A stretch of DNA of 64,000 nucleotides, from contig NZ_VIWP01000003.1 in NCBI RefSeq assembly GCF_007829835.1, positions 248,001 through 312,000 of the forward strand, given 5' to 3'. The notes beneath the pieces are model-generated. The model searched no databases. It worked only from the letters and a program-made list of their open reading frames with translations, and had not been told where the DNA came from. A program made the position numbers and the translations under genes. The stretch comes from Neorhizobium alkalisoli (GTDB lineage Bacteria; Pseudomonadota; Alphaproteobacteria; Rhizobiales; Rhizobiaceae). Shown piece after piece: positions 17,069-27,089 of this stretch; position 1 is the stretch's first letter, and every line of letters begins with the position of its first letter.

Positions 17069-17965
17069 TCAGGCCGCGGCGACGACCTTGGCGTCGGCGC
17101 GCTTGCGACCTAGCTGCTCCAGCACGGCGCCCACCAGCGGCGAGCGGTTCATCGTGTAGATGTGGAAATCCTTGAGGCCACGGCGCATCAGGTCCTCGAT
17201 CTGCTCTGCTGCAACGTCGGCCGCCACTTCGGCGCGCTGTTCCGGCTTGTCATCCAGACCTTCGAAACGGCGATCCAGAAACTCCGGCACGGAGGCACCA
17301 CAGCGTTTGGCAAAACGCTTCAGCTGCGTCAGGTTCTGGATCGGCATGATACCCGGCAGAACCGGGATCTTGATACCGGCCTTATGGACACCCTCGAGAT
17401 AACGCTCGAAAACATCATTGTCGAAGAAGAACTGGCTGAGCGCCCGATGCGCGCCGGCATCGGCCTTGCGCTTCAACGTATCGATATCGGCAGCCATATC
17501 CGGGCTTTCCGGGTGCTTCTCCGGATAGGCCGAGACGGAGACGTCGATATCGCCATACTCGACCAGCATGCGCACCAGTTCCGACGTGTCGGTGAAACCT
17601 GCGGGATGCGGCGTATAGGTCGTACCGATACCGGTCGTCGGATCACCGCGCAGGGCAACGATGCGGCGCACGCCGGCGGCGCGGTATTCATCGACGACGG
17701 CACGAACCTCATCCTTTGACGCATCGACACAGGTCAGGTGCGCCGCGGTCGAGAGGCTCGCATCGTCGATCATCCGCCGGACTGCGGCAAGCGTCGGCTC
17801 GCGGGTGGAACCGCCGGCACCGTACGTGACGGTGACGAAACCGGGCTGCCAGGCGGAAAGTTCGCCAACGGCTTCCCAGAGCTGCGCCTCCATCTCTTCG
17901 GATTTCGGCGGAAAAAATTCGAAGGAGAGGCCGAATTCATCGCGGGCAGCGGTCTTGGTGTCCAT
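17069..17965 (-). CDS. metF: 5,10-methylenetetrahydrofolate reductase
   Basis: 298 residues, the usual size. It reduces methylene-THF to methyl-THF, the methyl donor for MetH. Family motifs: GLSFEFFPPKSEEME, FVTVTYGAGGSTREPT, AHLTCVDAS, IVALRGDP, SQFFFDNDVFERYL and a C-terminal DFHIYTMNR. The start is the ATG at 17965 with AGGAGCCCCATC; the frame upstream overlaps sahR. It lies 10 nt after the sahR stop, so the two form one operon; metH elsewhere in the window carries the same upstream element as sahR. Confidence 0.93.
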   Translation of the reverse strand: MDTKTAARDEFGLSFEFFPPKSEEMEAQLWEAVGELSAWQPGFVTVTYGAGGSTREPTLAAVRRMIDDASLSTAAHLTCVDASKDEVRAVVDEYRAAGVRRIVALRGDPTTGIGTTYTPHPAGFTDTSELVRMLVEYGDIDVSVSAYPEKHPESPDMAADIDTLKRKADAGAHRALSQFFFDNDVFERYLEGVHKAGIKIPVLPGIMPIQNLTQLKRFAKRCGASVPEFLDRRFEGLDDKPEQRAEVAADVAAEQIEDLMRRGLKDFHIYTMNRSPLVGAVLEQLGRKRADAKVVAAA

Positions 17966-17975
17966 GATGGGGCTC

Positions 17976-18968
17976 CTATACGGATTCAGTTTCGGCGGCA
18001 CGGGCGCCGGCAATCAAAAGGCGTCTGTCGCGAGCGAGCCAGACGGTGACGGTCAAGGCACCTTCGCGGCCGGGGCTGAGATCGATCACCTGTTCGACAT
18101 CGAGCCCGAAGCGGTTCAGCCATTCGCTGACGGCCTGATGCGAGAAGCCGAGGCGCACATGCGCATGCTCGTCCCGCAGGTGTTCCAGCGCATGCGGCGC
18201 GAAATCGACGATCAGCAGGCGCCCGCCGGGCCGCAGAACGCGGGCCGCCTCGGCGATGGCGAGATCCGGCCGATCGAGAAAGTGCAGGACCTGATGGATC
18301 GTGACGAGATCGAAATCCTGCCCTTCGACAGGCGGATTGAGAATATCACCATGCCGGACGGAGGCTTTTACGATGCCTTCACGGTCCAGATTGGCGCGAG
18401 CGACGGCCAGCATGTCACGGCTGGCATCGACACCGATCGCCCGGCGATATTGCTTGGCGAGAAGCTGCAGGATCCAGCCGGTGCCGGTACCAAGGTCGAG
18501 CAGAGAATCGACCGGCGACGGGCCGACCAGACGCAGCAACGCCTCTTCCACGGTCTCGTCGCTGGCATGCAGGCGGCGAAGCTCGTCCCACTGGGACGCG
18601 TTGCGGCTGAAATAGGCTTGTGCGCGGGTAGCACGCTGCGCCTTGACGGCGGCCAGACGCTCGCCATCGCGCATCAGGATCGGATCGTCGACGGAAACGG
18701 CCGCGAGCAGCGTGCGGATCAGCGCCGCCGCCTCGCCTTCCTGCCGCAGCCGGAAATAAGCCCAGGCGCCTTCCTGGTAACGCTCGATCAGCGCCTCTTC
18801 GGTCAAAAGCTTCAGATGCCGCGAGATACGGGGCTGCGACTGGCCGAGAATTTCGGTAAGATCAGTGACCGTCAGGTCACCCGCTGCAAGAAGCGCCAGA
18901 AGACGGTACCGCGTCGGCTCGCCTGCCGTCTTCAAGACGTCCACCAAAATGTCGAGACCCAGTCCCAA
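17976..18968 (-). CDS. sahR: ArsR-family regulator fused to AdoMet methyltransferase-like domain (SahR-type)
   Basis: 330 residues. An N-terminal winged helix of the ArsR type (LLAAGDLTVTDLTEILGQSQ, then PRISRHLKLLTEEALIERY) is joined to a class I methyltransferase-like domain (SLLDLGTGTGWILQLL, AIGVDASRDMLAVARANL, LRPGGRLLIVDFAPH). This architecture and its place before metF match SahR, the S-adenosylhomocysteine-responsive repressor of the methionine cycle in Proteobacteria (family knowledge). It starts at a TTG preceded by AAGGAGTGAGGG. A 22-bp element at 18991-19012 is probably its operator and implies autoregulation. SAH sensing is inferred, not shown. Confidence 0.85.
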   Translation of the reverse strand: MGLGLDILVDVLKTAGEPTRYRLLALLAAGDLTVTDLTEILGQSQPRISRHLKLLTEEALIERYQEGAWAYFRLRQEGEAAALIRTLLAAVSVDDPILMRDGERLAAVKAQRATRAQAYFSRNASQWDELRRLHASDETVEEALLRLVGPSPVDSLLDLGTGTGWILQLLAKQYRRAIGVDASRDMLAVARANLDREGIVKASVRHGDILNPPVEGQDFDLVTIHQVLHFLDRPDLAIAEAARVLRPGGRLLIVDFAPHALEHLRDEHAHVRLGFSHQAVSEWLNRFGLDVEQVIDLSPGREGALTVTVWLARDRRLLIAGARAAETESV

Positions 18969-18990
18969 AGCGCCCTCACTCCTTAATCAA

Positions 18991-19012
18991 CATATAAAGA
19001 TATGTTTATGTG
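18991..19012. promoter_or_regulatory. candidate SahR operator upstream of sahR-metF
   Basis: A 22-bp imperfect palindrome, CATATAAAGATATGTTTATG plus TG, 22 nt upstream of the sahR start. A copy identical at 21 of 22 positions lies upstream of metH. The sharing across two methionine-cycle promoters 29 kb apart is the main evidence. Confidence 0.75.
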
Positions 19013-19065
19013 ATTTTCGGGAGTGACGCAAGAGCCATCCGCAAACGAAACGGGCAAAGCTCACA

Positions 19066-19092
19066 TGAAAAGACCCGGCCGAGCCGGGTCCC
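19066..19092 (-). terminator. terminator of ettA
   Basis: On the minus strand ACCCGGCTCGGCCGGGT forms a GC-rich stem followed by CTTTTC, just after the ettA stop codon. Confidence 0.8.
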
Positions 19093-19117
19093 TTCGAATG
19101 TCATCGGTTGTTTTGGC

Positions 19118-20767
<1,650 letters not shown>

Positions 20768-21103
20768 GGGTTGAATATGCTCCGGGGCGAATTTCGACTG
20801 GCGTAATGGGTTTGCCGCTATGTAGGCGAAGATGTGCCGCGGGGCAACGCCAGCCATGCCGAAAGCCGCGCTTTCAACGCCTTAATCCATATCATTGCAG
20901 CTTCGCATGGTCGATGCGGAACAGCTGGAACGGATTGCTGGGATCATTTGACGCAGGATCGGGGTCGCCCGTCATCATCCCACTCATTCCCCATCAAATT
21001 CATCCATAAATGCAAGCTTTTAAGATTGCGCTACATCAGGCCGTCTGCAACAAGTCCATCAGGAAGCGACCACGGAACATTCCGGATGGCCGCCGGAGGA
21101 AAT
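20768..21103. other. 336-bp divergent intergenic region
   Basis: Lies between ettA (-) and the alpha/beta hydrolase gene (+). No convincing small gene was seen. It must hold both promoters; no recognisable operator stood out. Confidence 0.4.
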
Positions 21104-22048
21104 ATGTTCGAAAAGACTGAACGTCTGAAGAGCCCGACCGGCGCAAGCATTGCCTATCGCCATCATTCGGCAAAGGATCTGCCACGCGGCATTTTGATCA
21201 TCTCGCATGGTCTGGCAGAACATTCCCGACGTTACGCATCCTTCGCCTGCGGCATGGCGGAACACGGTTTTCAGGTCTACGCCTTCGATCATCGCGGCCA
21301 TGGCGAAACCACGGCGAGCGACGCGCCGATCGGCCGCTTTGCGTTACGAGAAGGTGAAAACCTTGTCATCAGCGACCTCATTGCGATGCGGGATCTAGCG
21401 GCACGCGCTCACCCTGGCCTGCCCGTGGTTCTTTTCGGCCATTCCATGGGCGGCCTGATCGCTCTCAATGCCGCCATCAACCACCCGCGCAGTTTCGACG
21501 CGCTCGCCATCTGGAATTCGAATTTTCATCCCGGCGCGGCCGGCCGTGCCGCCCAGGTGATCCTGCTTGCCGAACGCGCGCTGAAAGGCTCGGATGTGCC
21601 AAGCGGCCTTTTGCCAAAACTCACCTTCGAAGCCTGGGGCAAATCGATATCCGGCCACCGGACGCTGTTCGACTGGTTGAGCCATGATCCGGCAGCGGTA
21701 GATGCCTATGTCGGCGATCCGCTCTGCGGCTTCGATGCCAGCGTTTCGCTCTGGCTCGATCTTTTCCGGCTGACCTTTCGTGGCCCGAAGATGATCGACC
21801 GGCTTGACCGAAAGCTGCCGATCCACCTCGTCGGCGGCGAAGACGATCCGGCGACCAATGGTGGTCAGGAGATCGCCTGGCTGGGCAGGCATTTCGAAAA
21901 AAGCGGATTCTCCGACGTATCGGTAAAAATCTGGCCGAAAACCCGGCACGAAACGTTGAACGATACCGTTCGGCGCAAGGCAGTAGCGGAATTCGCCGCC
22001 TGGGCAACAAGCGCCCTGCCACAAACCGCAGCGACGATCAGAGCCTGA
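21104..22048 (+). CDS. alpha/beta hydrolase (lysophospholipase/monoacylglycerol-lipase-like)
   Basis: 314 residues, serine hydrolase fold. The motifs are LIISHGLAEHSRRY (oxyanion-hole segment), VYAFDHRGHGET, the nucleophile elbow VVLFGHSMGGLIAL (GHSMG), an acidic residue in HLVGGEDDPATNGG, and a catalytic His in WPKTRHETLND. The arrangement is that of PldB-like lysophospholipases and monoacylglycerol lipases; the exact substrate is open. The start is set by GGAGGAAAT directly before the ATG at 21104; the frame further upstream is intergenic. Confidence 0.83.
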   Translation: MFEKTERLKSPTGASIAYRHHSAKDLPRGILIISHGLAEHSRRYASFACGMAEHGFQVYAFDHRGHGETTASDAPIGRFALREGENLVISDLIAMRDLAARAHPGLPVVLFGHSMGGLIALNAAINHPRSFDALAIWNSNFHPGAAGRAAQVILLAERALKGSDVPSGLLPKLTFEAWGKSISGHRTLFDWLSHDPAAVDAYVGDPLCGFDASVSLWLDLFRLTFRGPKMIDRLDRKLPIHLVGGEDDPATNGGQEIAWLGRHFEKSGFSDVSVKIWPKTRHETLNDTVRRKAVAEFAAWATSALPQTAATIRA

Positions 22049-22195
22049 ACAAGCTCGCGCTACCATTTTACCTATGGCGGAAAAGCGCTGGAGCCGACGA
22101 ATTCGCCGGATATCCGAGCGGCTGATACGCGAACGGAATGAGTTCATGACATTTCATCAAGTGCACCCGGCACGGCTCGCGGCTATAGCAGAAAC

Positions 22196-23158
22196 ATGAG
22201 CGCCGCATCGCCCCATCCCGCTGTTTCCTCCGCCCCCGGAATCACGACCGGGCTTGGCCTGATGATCGTCGCCATGATTTTCGCGCCGGTCATGGACATT
22301 TTCTCGAAGCTTGCCGCAGCCGATGCATCACCGACCCTGATCACCGCAGCGCGGTTTTTCTTCCAGGCGCTCTGCATGGCACCGATTGTCCTGTGGACCG
22401 GAACCTGGCGAAATTTTTCGCTCCGAAAAAACCTCAGCCACGCGATCCGCGCAGCCGTAATCACGCTGTCCATGATCTGTTTCGTCGCGACCCTTGCGGT
22501 CATGGATGTCGCGGATGCGGTGGCGATCTTCTTTGTCGAACCAATCATCCTGACGGTTCTCTCCAGCATATTCCTGAACGAGACGATCGGCTGGCGACGT
22601 TATACCGCCTGTGGTGTCGGTTTTCTCGGCGCCATGATCATCATCCGTCCGAGTTTTCAGGAAATCGGCTACGTCGCGCTGCTGCCGATCGTCACCGCCT
22701 TTTGTGTCGCCATCTTCGCCTTGATGACCAAGGCGCTTGCGCACAAGGAAGATCCCTGGTCGATGCAATTCCAGATGTCACTCTGGGGCGTGCTGATCTG
22801 CGCCGTGCTGCTGCTCGGCGGCTGGGCTGCCGATATCGGTTTCCTTGCCCCGTCGCTGCCACATCCGACGACCTTTATCTGGCTGGTCTGCGTCGGCATT
22901 TTTGCCGCCCTGTCCGGCATATTTGCGGTCTATGCCTATCGGGCGGCCCCAGCCTCGGTCATTGCACCGCTGCAATATTTCGAGATCGTCTCGGCGACCC
23001 TGTTCGGCTGGCTCGTATTCGACGCGTTTCCAGACGCGATAAAATGGCTGGGCATCGCAATCATCATCGCCTCCGGCCTCTATATCATCTGGCGCGAGCG
23101 CAAGGTCGCCTCGATGAAACCCGTGACCAATACCGCCAACAGCTCGATTGTTCCCTGA
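22196..23158 (+). CDS. EamA/DMT-family membrane transporter, first gene of an operon
   Basis: 320 residues with two EamA repeats and about ten membrane helices (LMIVAMIFAPVMDIFSKLAA begins repeat 1; LLPIVTAFCVAIFALMTKAL begins repeat 2). The gene is followed by a CoA-transferase gene after 1 nt and by a ThDP enzyme gene that overlaps it, so it probably moves the substrate or product of those two enzymes. The start ATG at 22196 overlaps the stop of a doubtful 41-codon frame. Confidence 0.82.
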   Translation: MSAASPHPAVSSAPGITTGLGLMIVAMIFAPVMDIFSKLAAADASPTLITAARFFFQALCMAPIVLWTGTWRNFSLRKNLSHAIRAAVITLSMICFVATLAVMDVADAVAIFFVEPIILTVLSSIFLNETIGWRRYTACGVGFLGAMIIIRPSFQEIGYVALLPIVTAFCVAIFALMTKALAHKEDPWSMQFQMSLWGVLICAVLLLGGWAADIGFLAPSLPHPTTFIWLVCVGIFAALSGIFAVYAYRAAPASVIAPLQYFEIVSATLFGWLVFDAFPDAIKWLGIAIIIASGLYIIWRERKVASMKPVTNTANSSIVP

Positions 23159-23159
23159 C

Positions 23160-24359
23160 ATGACAAACACCGACAAGAAGCCGCCGCTCGCCGGCATCCG
23201 TGTCCTCGAACTTGCCCGCGTGCTGGCCGGTCCCTGGGCGGGCCAGATGCTCGCCGATATGGGCGCCGACGTGATCAAGGTGGAAAATCCCGATGGCGGC
23301 GACGACACCCGCGCCTGGGGCCCACCCTTCGTCGAAAGCGTCGACGGCGAAAATCTCTCGGCCGCCTATTATCACTCCACCAACCGCGGAAAACGCTCGA
23401 TCGCCGTCGATCTGAAGACAGAAGAAGGCCAGGACATCGTGCGGCGTCTGGCGGCACAGTCGGATGTGGTGATCGAAAACTTCAAGCTCGGTGGCCTCAA
23501 GAAATACGGGCTCGACTATGAGAGCCTGAAAGCCGTCAATCCAAAACTGATCTACTGCTCGATCACCGGCTTCGGCCAGGACGGCCCCTACGCCAATCTG
23601 GCGGGTTACGACTATATCGTCCAGGGTATGTCCGGCTTCATGTCGATCACCGGCGAGCCGGATGGCCAGCCGATGAAGGCCGGCGTTGCCATCGCCGACA
23701 TCTTTACCGGCATCTATGCCGTCACCGCCATACAGGGCGCGCTCATCCATGCCATGCGCTCAGGCGAAGGCCAGCATGTCGATATGGCCCTGCTCGACGT
23801 CATGTCGGCCGTGCTTGCCAACCAGAACATGAACTATCTGATCTCCGGGATTGCGCCGGTCAGGCTCGGCAATGCCCATCCGAACATTTCGCCCTATGAA
23901 GTGATCCCGGTTCTGGATGGCCATATCATTCTTGCGGTCGGCAATGACGGCCAGTTCCGCCGCTTCTGCCGCATTCTCGGTATCGAGGCCGTTGCCGACG
24001 ACGAGCGTTACGCGACCAACAAAGCCCGCGTCGCCCACCGCGTCGAGGTCCGCAGCCTGCTGCTCGCCGAAACGGCGAAATGGACGAAGGTGGATCTCCT
24101 GAAGGCCTGCGGCGAAAATGCCGTACCGGTCGGCCCGATCAACACGATCGGCGAGATGTTCGAGGATCCGCAGGTCAAGGCACGTGGCCTGCGTGTCGAT
24201 CTCGAGGCAGCCGATGGCACCGTCATTCCGGGCGTCAGGACACCGATCGTCCTGTCGGAGACCCCCCTATCCTACCACCGCCCAAGCCCGAAGGTGGGAG
24301 AACATACTCAGGAAATCCTGGCAGAACTGAATGCAATCGAGGAGGAGAAAAATCGATGA
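23160..24359 (+). CDS. CaiB/BaiF (class III) CoA-transferase
   Basis: 399 residues, a full-length class III CoA-transferase, which moves CoA between carboxylic acids through an aspartyl anhydride. Recognised by LAGIRVLELARVLAGPWAGQ, LGADVIKVE-type segment (MGADVIKVENPDGGDDTRAW), STNRGKRSIAVDLK, SDVVIENFKLG and the GMSGFMSITGEPDG block. The ATG at 23160 lies 1 nt after the transporter stop; a TTG at 23148 is less likely. The stop overlaps the next ATG (ATGA at 24356-24359). The pairing with a ThDP enzyme recalls formyl-CoA transferase/oxalyl-CoA decarboxylase, but the ThDP partner is not a typical Oxc. Confidence 0.88.
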   Translation: MTNTDKKPPLAGIRVLELARVLAGPWAGQMLADMGADVIKVENPDGGDDTRAWGPPFVESVDGENLSAAYYHSTNRGKRSIAVDLKTEEGQDIVRRLAAQSDVVIENFKLGGLKKYGLDYESLKAVNPKLIYCSITGFGQDGPYANLAGYDYIVQGMSGFMSITGEPDGQPMKAGVAIADIFTGIYAVTAIQGALIHAMRSGEGQHVDMALLDVMSAVLANQNMNYLISGIAPVRLGNAHPNISPYEVIPVLDGHIILAVGNDGQFRRFCRILGIEAVADDERYATNKARVAHRVEVRSLLLAETAKWTKVDLLKACGENAVPVGPINTIGEMFEDPQVKARGLRVDLEAADGTVIPGVRTPIVLSETPLSYHRPSPKVGEHTQEILAELNAIEEEKNR

Positions 24360-26005
24360 AGACCGGCGGAGAACTGATCGTCGAGGCATTGAAGGCGAAT
24401 GGCGTCAAACGCGTTTCCTGCGTGCCGGGAGAAAGCTATCTCGCCGTGCTCGACGCGCTGTATGAAAGCGGCATCGAAGTCCTCGTCTGCCGCCAGGAAG
24501 GCGGCGCTGCCATGATGGCCGACAGCTGGGGCCGGCTCACCGGCGAACCCGGCATCTGCATGGTCACCCGCGGCCCCGGCGCCACCAATGCGTCGGCCGG
24601 CCTGCATGTCGCCAAGCAGGATTCGATCCCGATGATCCTGTTCGTCGGCCAGATCGGCCGCGACATGAAAGAGCGCGAGGCGTTTCAGGAAGTCGAATAT
24701 CGCCGTGCCTTCACCGAATTCGCCAAATGGGTCGGCGAAATCGACGATGCCCGCCGCATTCCGGAATTCGTTACCCGCGCCTTTGCGGTCGCAACCTCCG
24801 GCCGCCCTGGCCCGGTCGTGCTGACCCTGCCGGAAGACATGCTGACCGAAGCCGTCGAGGCCGTGCAGGCGCGTCCCTACACGCCCGTTGAAAGCCATCC
24901 CGGTCAGAGCCAGATTGCCGAATTCGAGAAGATGCTGAAGGCAGCCCAGCGGCCCATGGTCATTCTCGGCGGCACGCGCTGGAACGAACAGGCCGTCGCC
25001 GATTTCCAGGCCTTTGCCAGCAAGTTCAAGCTGCCGGTCGGATGCTCCTTCCGTCGCCAGATGCTGTTCGATCACCTGCATCCCTCCTATGCGGGCGATG
25101 TCGGCATCGGCATCAATCCGGCGCTGGCAAAAGAGATCAAGGATTCCGACCTGCTGATCCTGATCGGCGCCCGCATGTCGGAAATGCCCTCCTCCAGCTA
25201 TACGCTGCTCGACATTCCCTATCCGAGCCAAAAACTCGTACATGTCTTCCCTGACCCGGAAGAACTCGGCCGCCTCTATCGGCCGGATCTGGCCATCTGC
25301 GCTGCGCCGGCTGAATTCGTCGCAGCCCTCAATGATCTCGAACCGCCGGCCCTGCCGCTCTGGGCAGAGCGCAAGTCGGCCATGCACGACGCCTATCTGA
25401 AATGGTCGACGCCGCCGGAAAGCGGCCCCGGCCCGGTCAAGATGGGTCCGATCATGGACTGGATCGAAGCGAACGTGCCCGACAACGCCATCTTCACCAA
25501 TGGCGCCGGCAATTACGCCACCTGGCTGCATCGTTTCCACCGTTTCCGGAAATACAACACCCAGTCCGCACCGACCTCCGGCTCGATGGGTTACGGGCTA
25601 CCGGCCGCAGTCGCCGCAAAACAACTGTTTCCGGAACGCGAAGTCGTCTGCTTTGCCGGTGACGGCTGCTTCATGATGCACGGGCAGGAATTCATCACCG
25701 CCGTGCGTTACGGCCTGCCGATCATCACCGTGCTGGTCAATAACGGCATCTACGGCACGATCCGCATGCATCAGGAGCGGGAATATCCGGGCCGCGTCAG
25801 CGGCACCGATCTCGTCAACCCGGATTTCGTCGCCTATGCCAAGGCCTTTGGCGGCCATGGCGAGCTGGTGGAAAAGACCGAGGATTTCGGCCCGGCTTAT
25901 CTTCGCGCCCGCGAAAGCGGCCTGCCTTCCATCATCGAGGTCAGGCTCGATCCGGAAGCGATCACCCCTGCCCGCACGCTGACGCAGATCCGCGAACGCC
26001 GTTGA
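24356..26005 (+). CDS. thiamine-diphosphate-dependent enzyme (acetolactate-synthase-like)
   Basis: 549 residues with the three-domain ThDP fold. The N-terminal Pyr domain begins GELIVEALKANGVKRVSCVPG with the active-site Glu in VLVCRQEGGAAMMAD; the central domain follows; the C-terminal PP domain has the GDG...N cofactor motif (CFAGDGCFMMHGQEF ... VLVNNGIYGTI). The family includes acetolactate synthase, benzoylformate decarboxylase and oxalyl-CoA decarboxylase; the reaction cannot be fixed from sequence. A GAGGAGGAGAAAAATCG site precedes the ATG. Coupling to the CoA-transferase suggests decarboxylation or ligation of a 2-keto or CoA-linked acid. Confidence 0.85.
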   Translation: MKTGGELIVEALKANGVKRVSCVPGESYLAVLDALYESGIEVLVCRQEGGAAMMADSWGRLTGEPGICMVTRGPGATNASAGLHVAKQDSIPMILFVGQIGRDMKEREAFQEVEYRRAFTEFAKWVGEIDDARRIPEFVTRAFAVATSGRPGPVVLTLPEDMLTEAVEAVQARPYTPVESHPGQSQIAEFEKMLKAAQRPMVILGGTRWNEQAVADFQAFASKFKLPVGCSFRRQMLFDHLHPSYAGDVGIGINPALAKEIKDSDLLILIGARMSEMPSSSYTLLDIPYPSQKLVHVFPDPEELGRLYRPDLAICAAPAEFVAALNDLEPPALPLWAERKSAMHDAYLKWSTPPESGPGPVKMGPIMDWIEANVPDNAIFTNGAGNYATWLHRFHRFRKYNTQSAPTSGSMGYGLPAAVAAKQLFPEREVVCFAGDGCFMMHGQEFITAVRYGLPIITVLVNNGIYGTIRMHQEREYPGRVSGTDLVNPDFVAYAKAFGGHGELVEKTEDFGPAYLRARESGLPSIIEVRLDPEAITPARTLTQIRERR

Positions 26006-26042
26006 TACCTTGAGCAAATGCTCAGAGATCGAAGGAACTTTT

Positions 26043-26076
26043 CATTTGCCATGTCGTTGATACGGCATGGCAAATG
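26043..26076. repeat. perfect inverted repeat spanning the start of the 40-residue gene
   Basis: CATTTGCCATG (26043-26053) and CATGGCAAATG (26066-26076) are perfect complements separated by 12 nt, with one more pair outside. The second arm contains the ATG at 26067, so in RNA the hairpin would hide the start codon; as DNA it could be an operator. Confidence 0.7.
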
Positions 26077-26189
26077 ATACGAAACGAAAAGCTCTCGGTG
26101 GCATGTCGACCTTCGTCGCGGTCATCTTCCTTATCGCTCTCGCCCTGGCTGCCTTTTATCTTTTCGGCATGACCCCGGGCGAGGCCTGA
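26067..26189 (+). CDS. 40-residue single-span membrane protein
   Basis: Reads MANDTKRKALGGMSTFVAVI followed by a hydrophobic stretch to about residue 34 and a short FGMTPGEA end. The basic N-terminus and single helix suggest an inner-membrane protein with its N-terminus inside. No clear Shine-Dalgarno is visible, and the ATG lies in the arm of a hairpin. The gene is bounded downstream by a strong bidirectional terminator. It could belong to the transcript of the ThDP operon, 61 nt upstream. The function is unknown. Confidence 0.5.
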   Translation: MANDTKRKALGGMSTFVAVIFLIALALAAFYLFGMTPGEA

Positions 26190-26201
26190 TCGAAAGACAT
26201 G

Positions 26202-26240
26202 AAAAAGGGCCCGGCGAAAAATCGCCGGGCCCTTTTTATT
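26202..26240. terminator. bidirectional rho-independent terminator
   Basis: AAAAAGGGCCCGGCGA pairs with TCGCCGGGCCCTTTTT around a short A loop. It separates the plus-strand ThDP/small-membrane-protein unit from the minus-strand ridA-like gene. Confidence 0.9.
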
Positions 26241-26263
26241 ATCCGGGTGATACCGGAAAAGAA

Positions 26264-26605
26264 TCAGATCGCCGCGGTGACGACGAATTCAACCTTGTAC
26301 TTCGGTGCAGCGAGCTTGGCTTCGCTGGTGGCGCGGGCCGGCGTGTTGGCCGGGTCGACCCAGGCTTCCCAGGCAGCGTTCATTTCGCCGAAATAGGACA
26401 TGTCGGAGAGGTAGATGATCGTCTGCAGGATCTTCGACTTGTCGGTGCCGGCAGCCGCGAGCAGGCGATCAACTTCGCCGAGCGCGTCCTTGCACTGTTC
26501 GGTGACGGTTTCGCCATCGCCGACCTGGCCAGCGAGGTAGACCGTGTTGCCGTGGACGACGGCGCCGCTCATGCGGACGCCCGGTTCGATACGCTTGATG
26601 CTCAT
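26264..26605 (-). CDS. RidA family (YjgF/YER057c/UK114) protein
   Basis: 113 residues, the usual size. Family members hydrolyse reactive enamine/imine intermediates from PLP enzymes; others act in specific catabolic routes. Seen here: VVHGNTVYLAGQVGD, QCKDALGEVDRLLAAAG, KILQTIIYLSDM, and PARATSEAKLAAPKYKVEF near the C-terminus. The Arg of RidA proper falls in the PARATSEA segment. The start is the ATG at 26605 with AGGAGCATATCC. It is the last of three same-strand genes with the DUF442 and DUF4432 proteins. Confidence 0.87.
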   Translation of the reverse strand: MSIKRIEPGVRMSGAVVHGNTVYLAGQVGDGETVTEQCKDALGEVDRLLAAAGTDKSKILQTIIYLSDMSYFGEMNAAWEAWVDPANTPARATSEAKLAAPKYKVEFVVTAAI

Positions 26606-26674
26606 GGATATGCTCCTGAATGCTGAGCTTTGGGGATGCACGACACGCTTAAGGCGCCGTGCGCGAAAAGAAAA

Positions 26675-27013
26675 TCAGCCGCGCAGGCGCTGGCTCTGTT
26701 CGTAGATCGCGGTCGAGCGGGCGCCGGAGCGGCAATAGCCCAGCATCGGCTTCTGAAAGTCTTCGACGGCATCGACCATTTCGGTCACGCCTTCCGGCGT
26801 CAGGCCCATGCGGCCGACGGGGATATGACGGATCTGGATGCCGAGTTCTTCGGCCCGTGCGGCGATATCGGCGAAATAGGGCTGGCCCGGCTCTTCCTCG
26901 TCAGGACGGTTGCAGACGATGGACTTGAACCCATCGGCCTTGATCTGGTCGAGGTCCTCGACGGTGATCTGGCCGGAAACGGAATACTCATCGTTGATCT
27001 TGCGGATATCCAT
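26675..27013 (-). CDS. DUF442/TIGR01244-family (beta-lactamase-hydrolase-like) phosphatase-fold protein
   Basis: 112 residues. MDIRKINDEYSVSGQITVED, FKSIVCNRPDEEEPGQP, IRHIPVGRMGLTPEGV and the active-site loop LGYCRSGARSTAIYEQS place it in the TIGR01244/DUF442 family, a rhodanese/dual-specificity-phosphatase-like fold with a reactive Cys. In Rhizobiaceae relatives a similar domain is fused in Blh, a sulfur dioxygenase of H2S detoxification; here it stands alone. The start is the ATG at 27013 with GGAGGGTTCCGAC. Biochemical activity is uncertain. Confidence 0.8.
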   Translation of the reverse strand: MDIRKINDEYSVSGQITVEDLDQIKADGFKSIVCNRPDEEEPGQPYFADIAARAEELGIQIRHIPVGRMGLTPEGVTEMVDAVEDFQKPMLGYCRSGARSTAIYEQSQRLRG

Positions 27014-27089
27014 GTCGGAACCCTCCATTTTTTGATGCGGCGCCAGCTTTACGATGGCGATCCGGAAGCGTCAATCAGGCGCCGGGAAC

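Noticed and set aside
22074..22199. 41-codon basic reading frame overlapping the DMT transporter start by ATGA
   Set aside because: The overlap is attractive, but there is no ribosome site and the composition (Arg-rich) is that of random GC-rich sequence. Undecided, not annotated.
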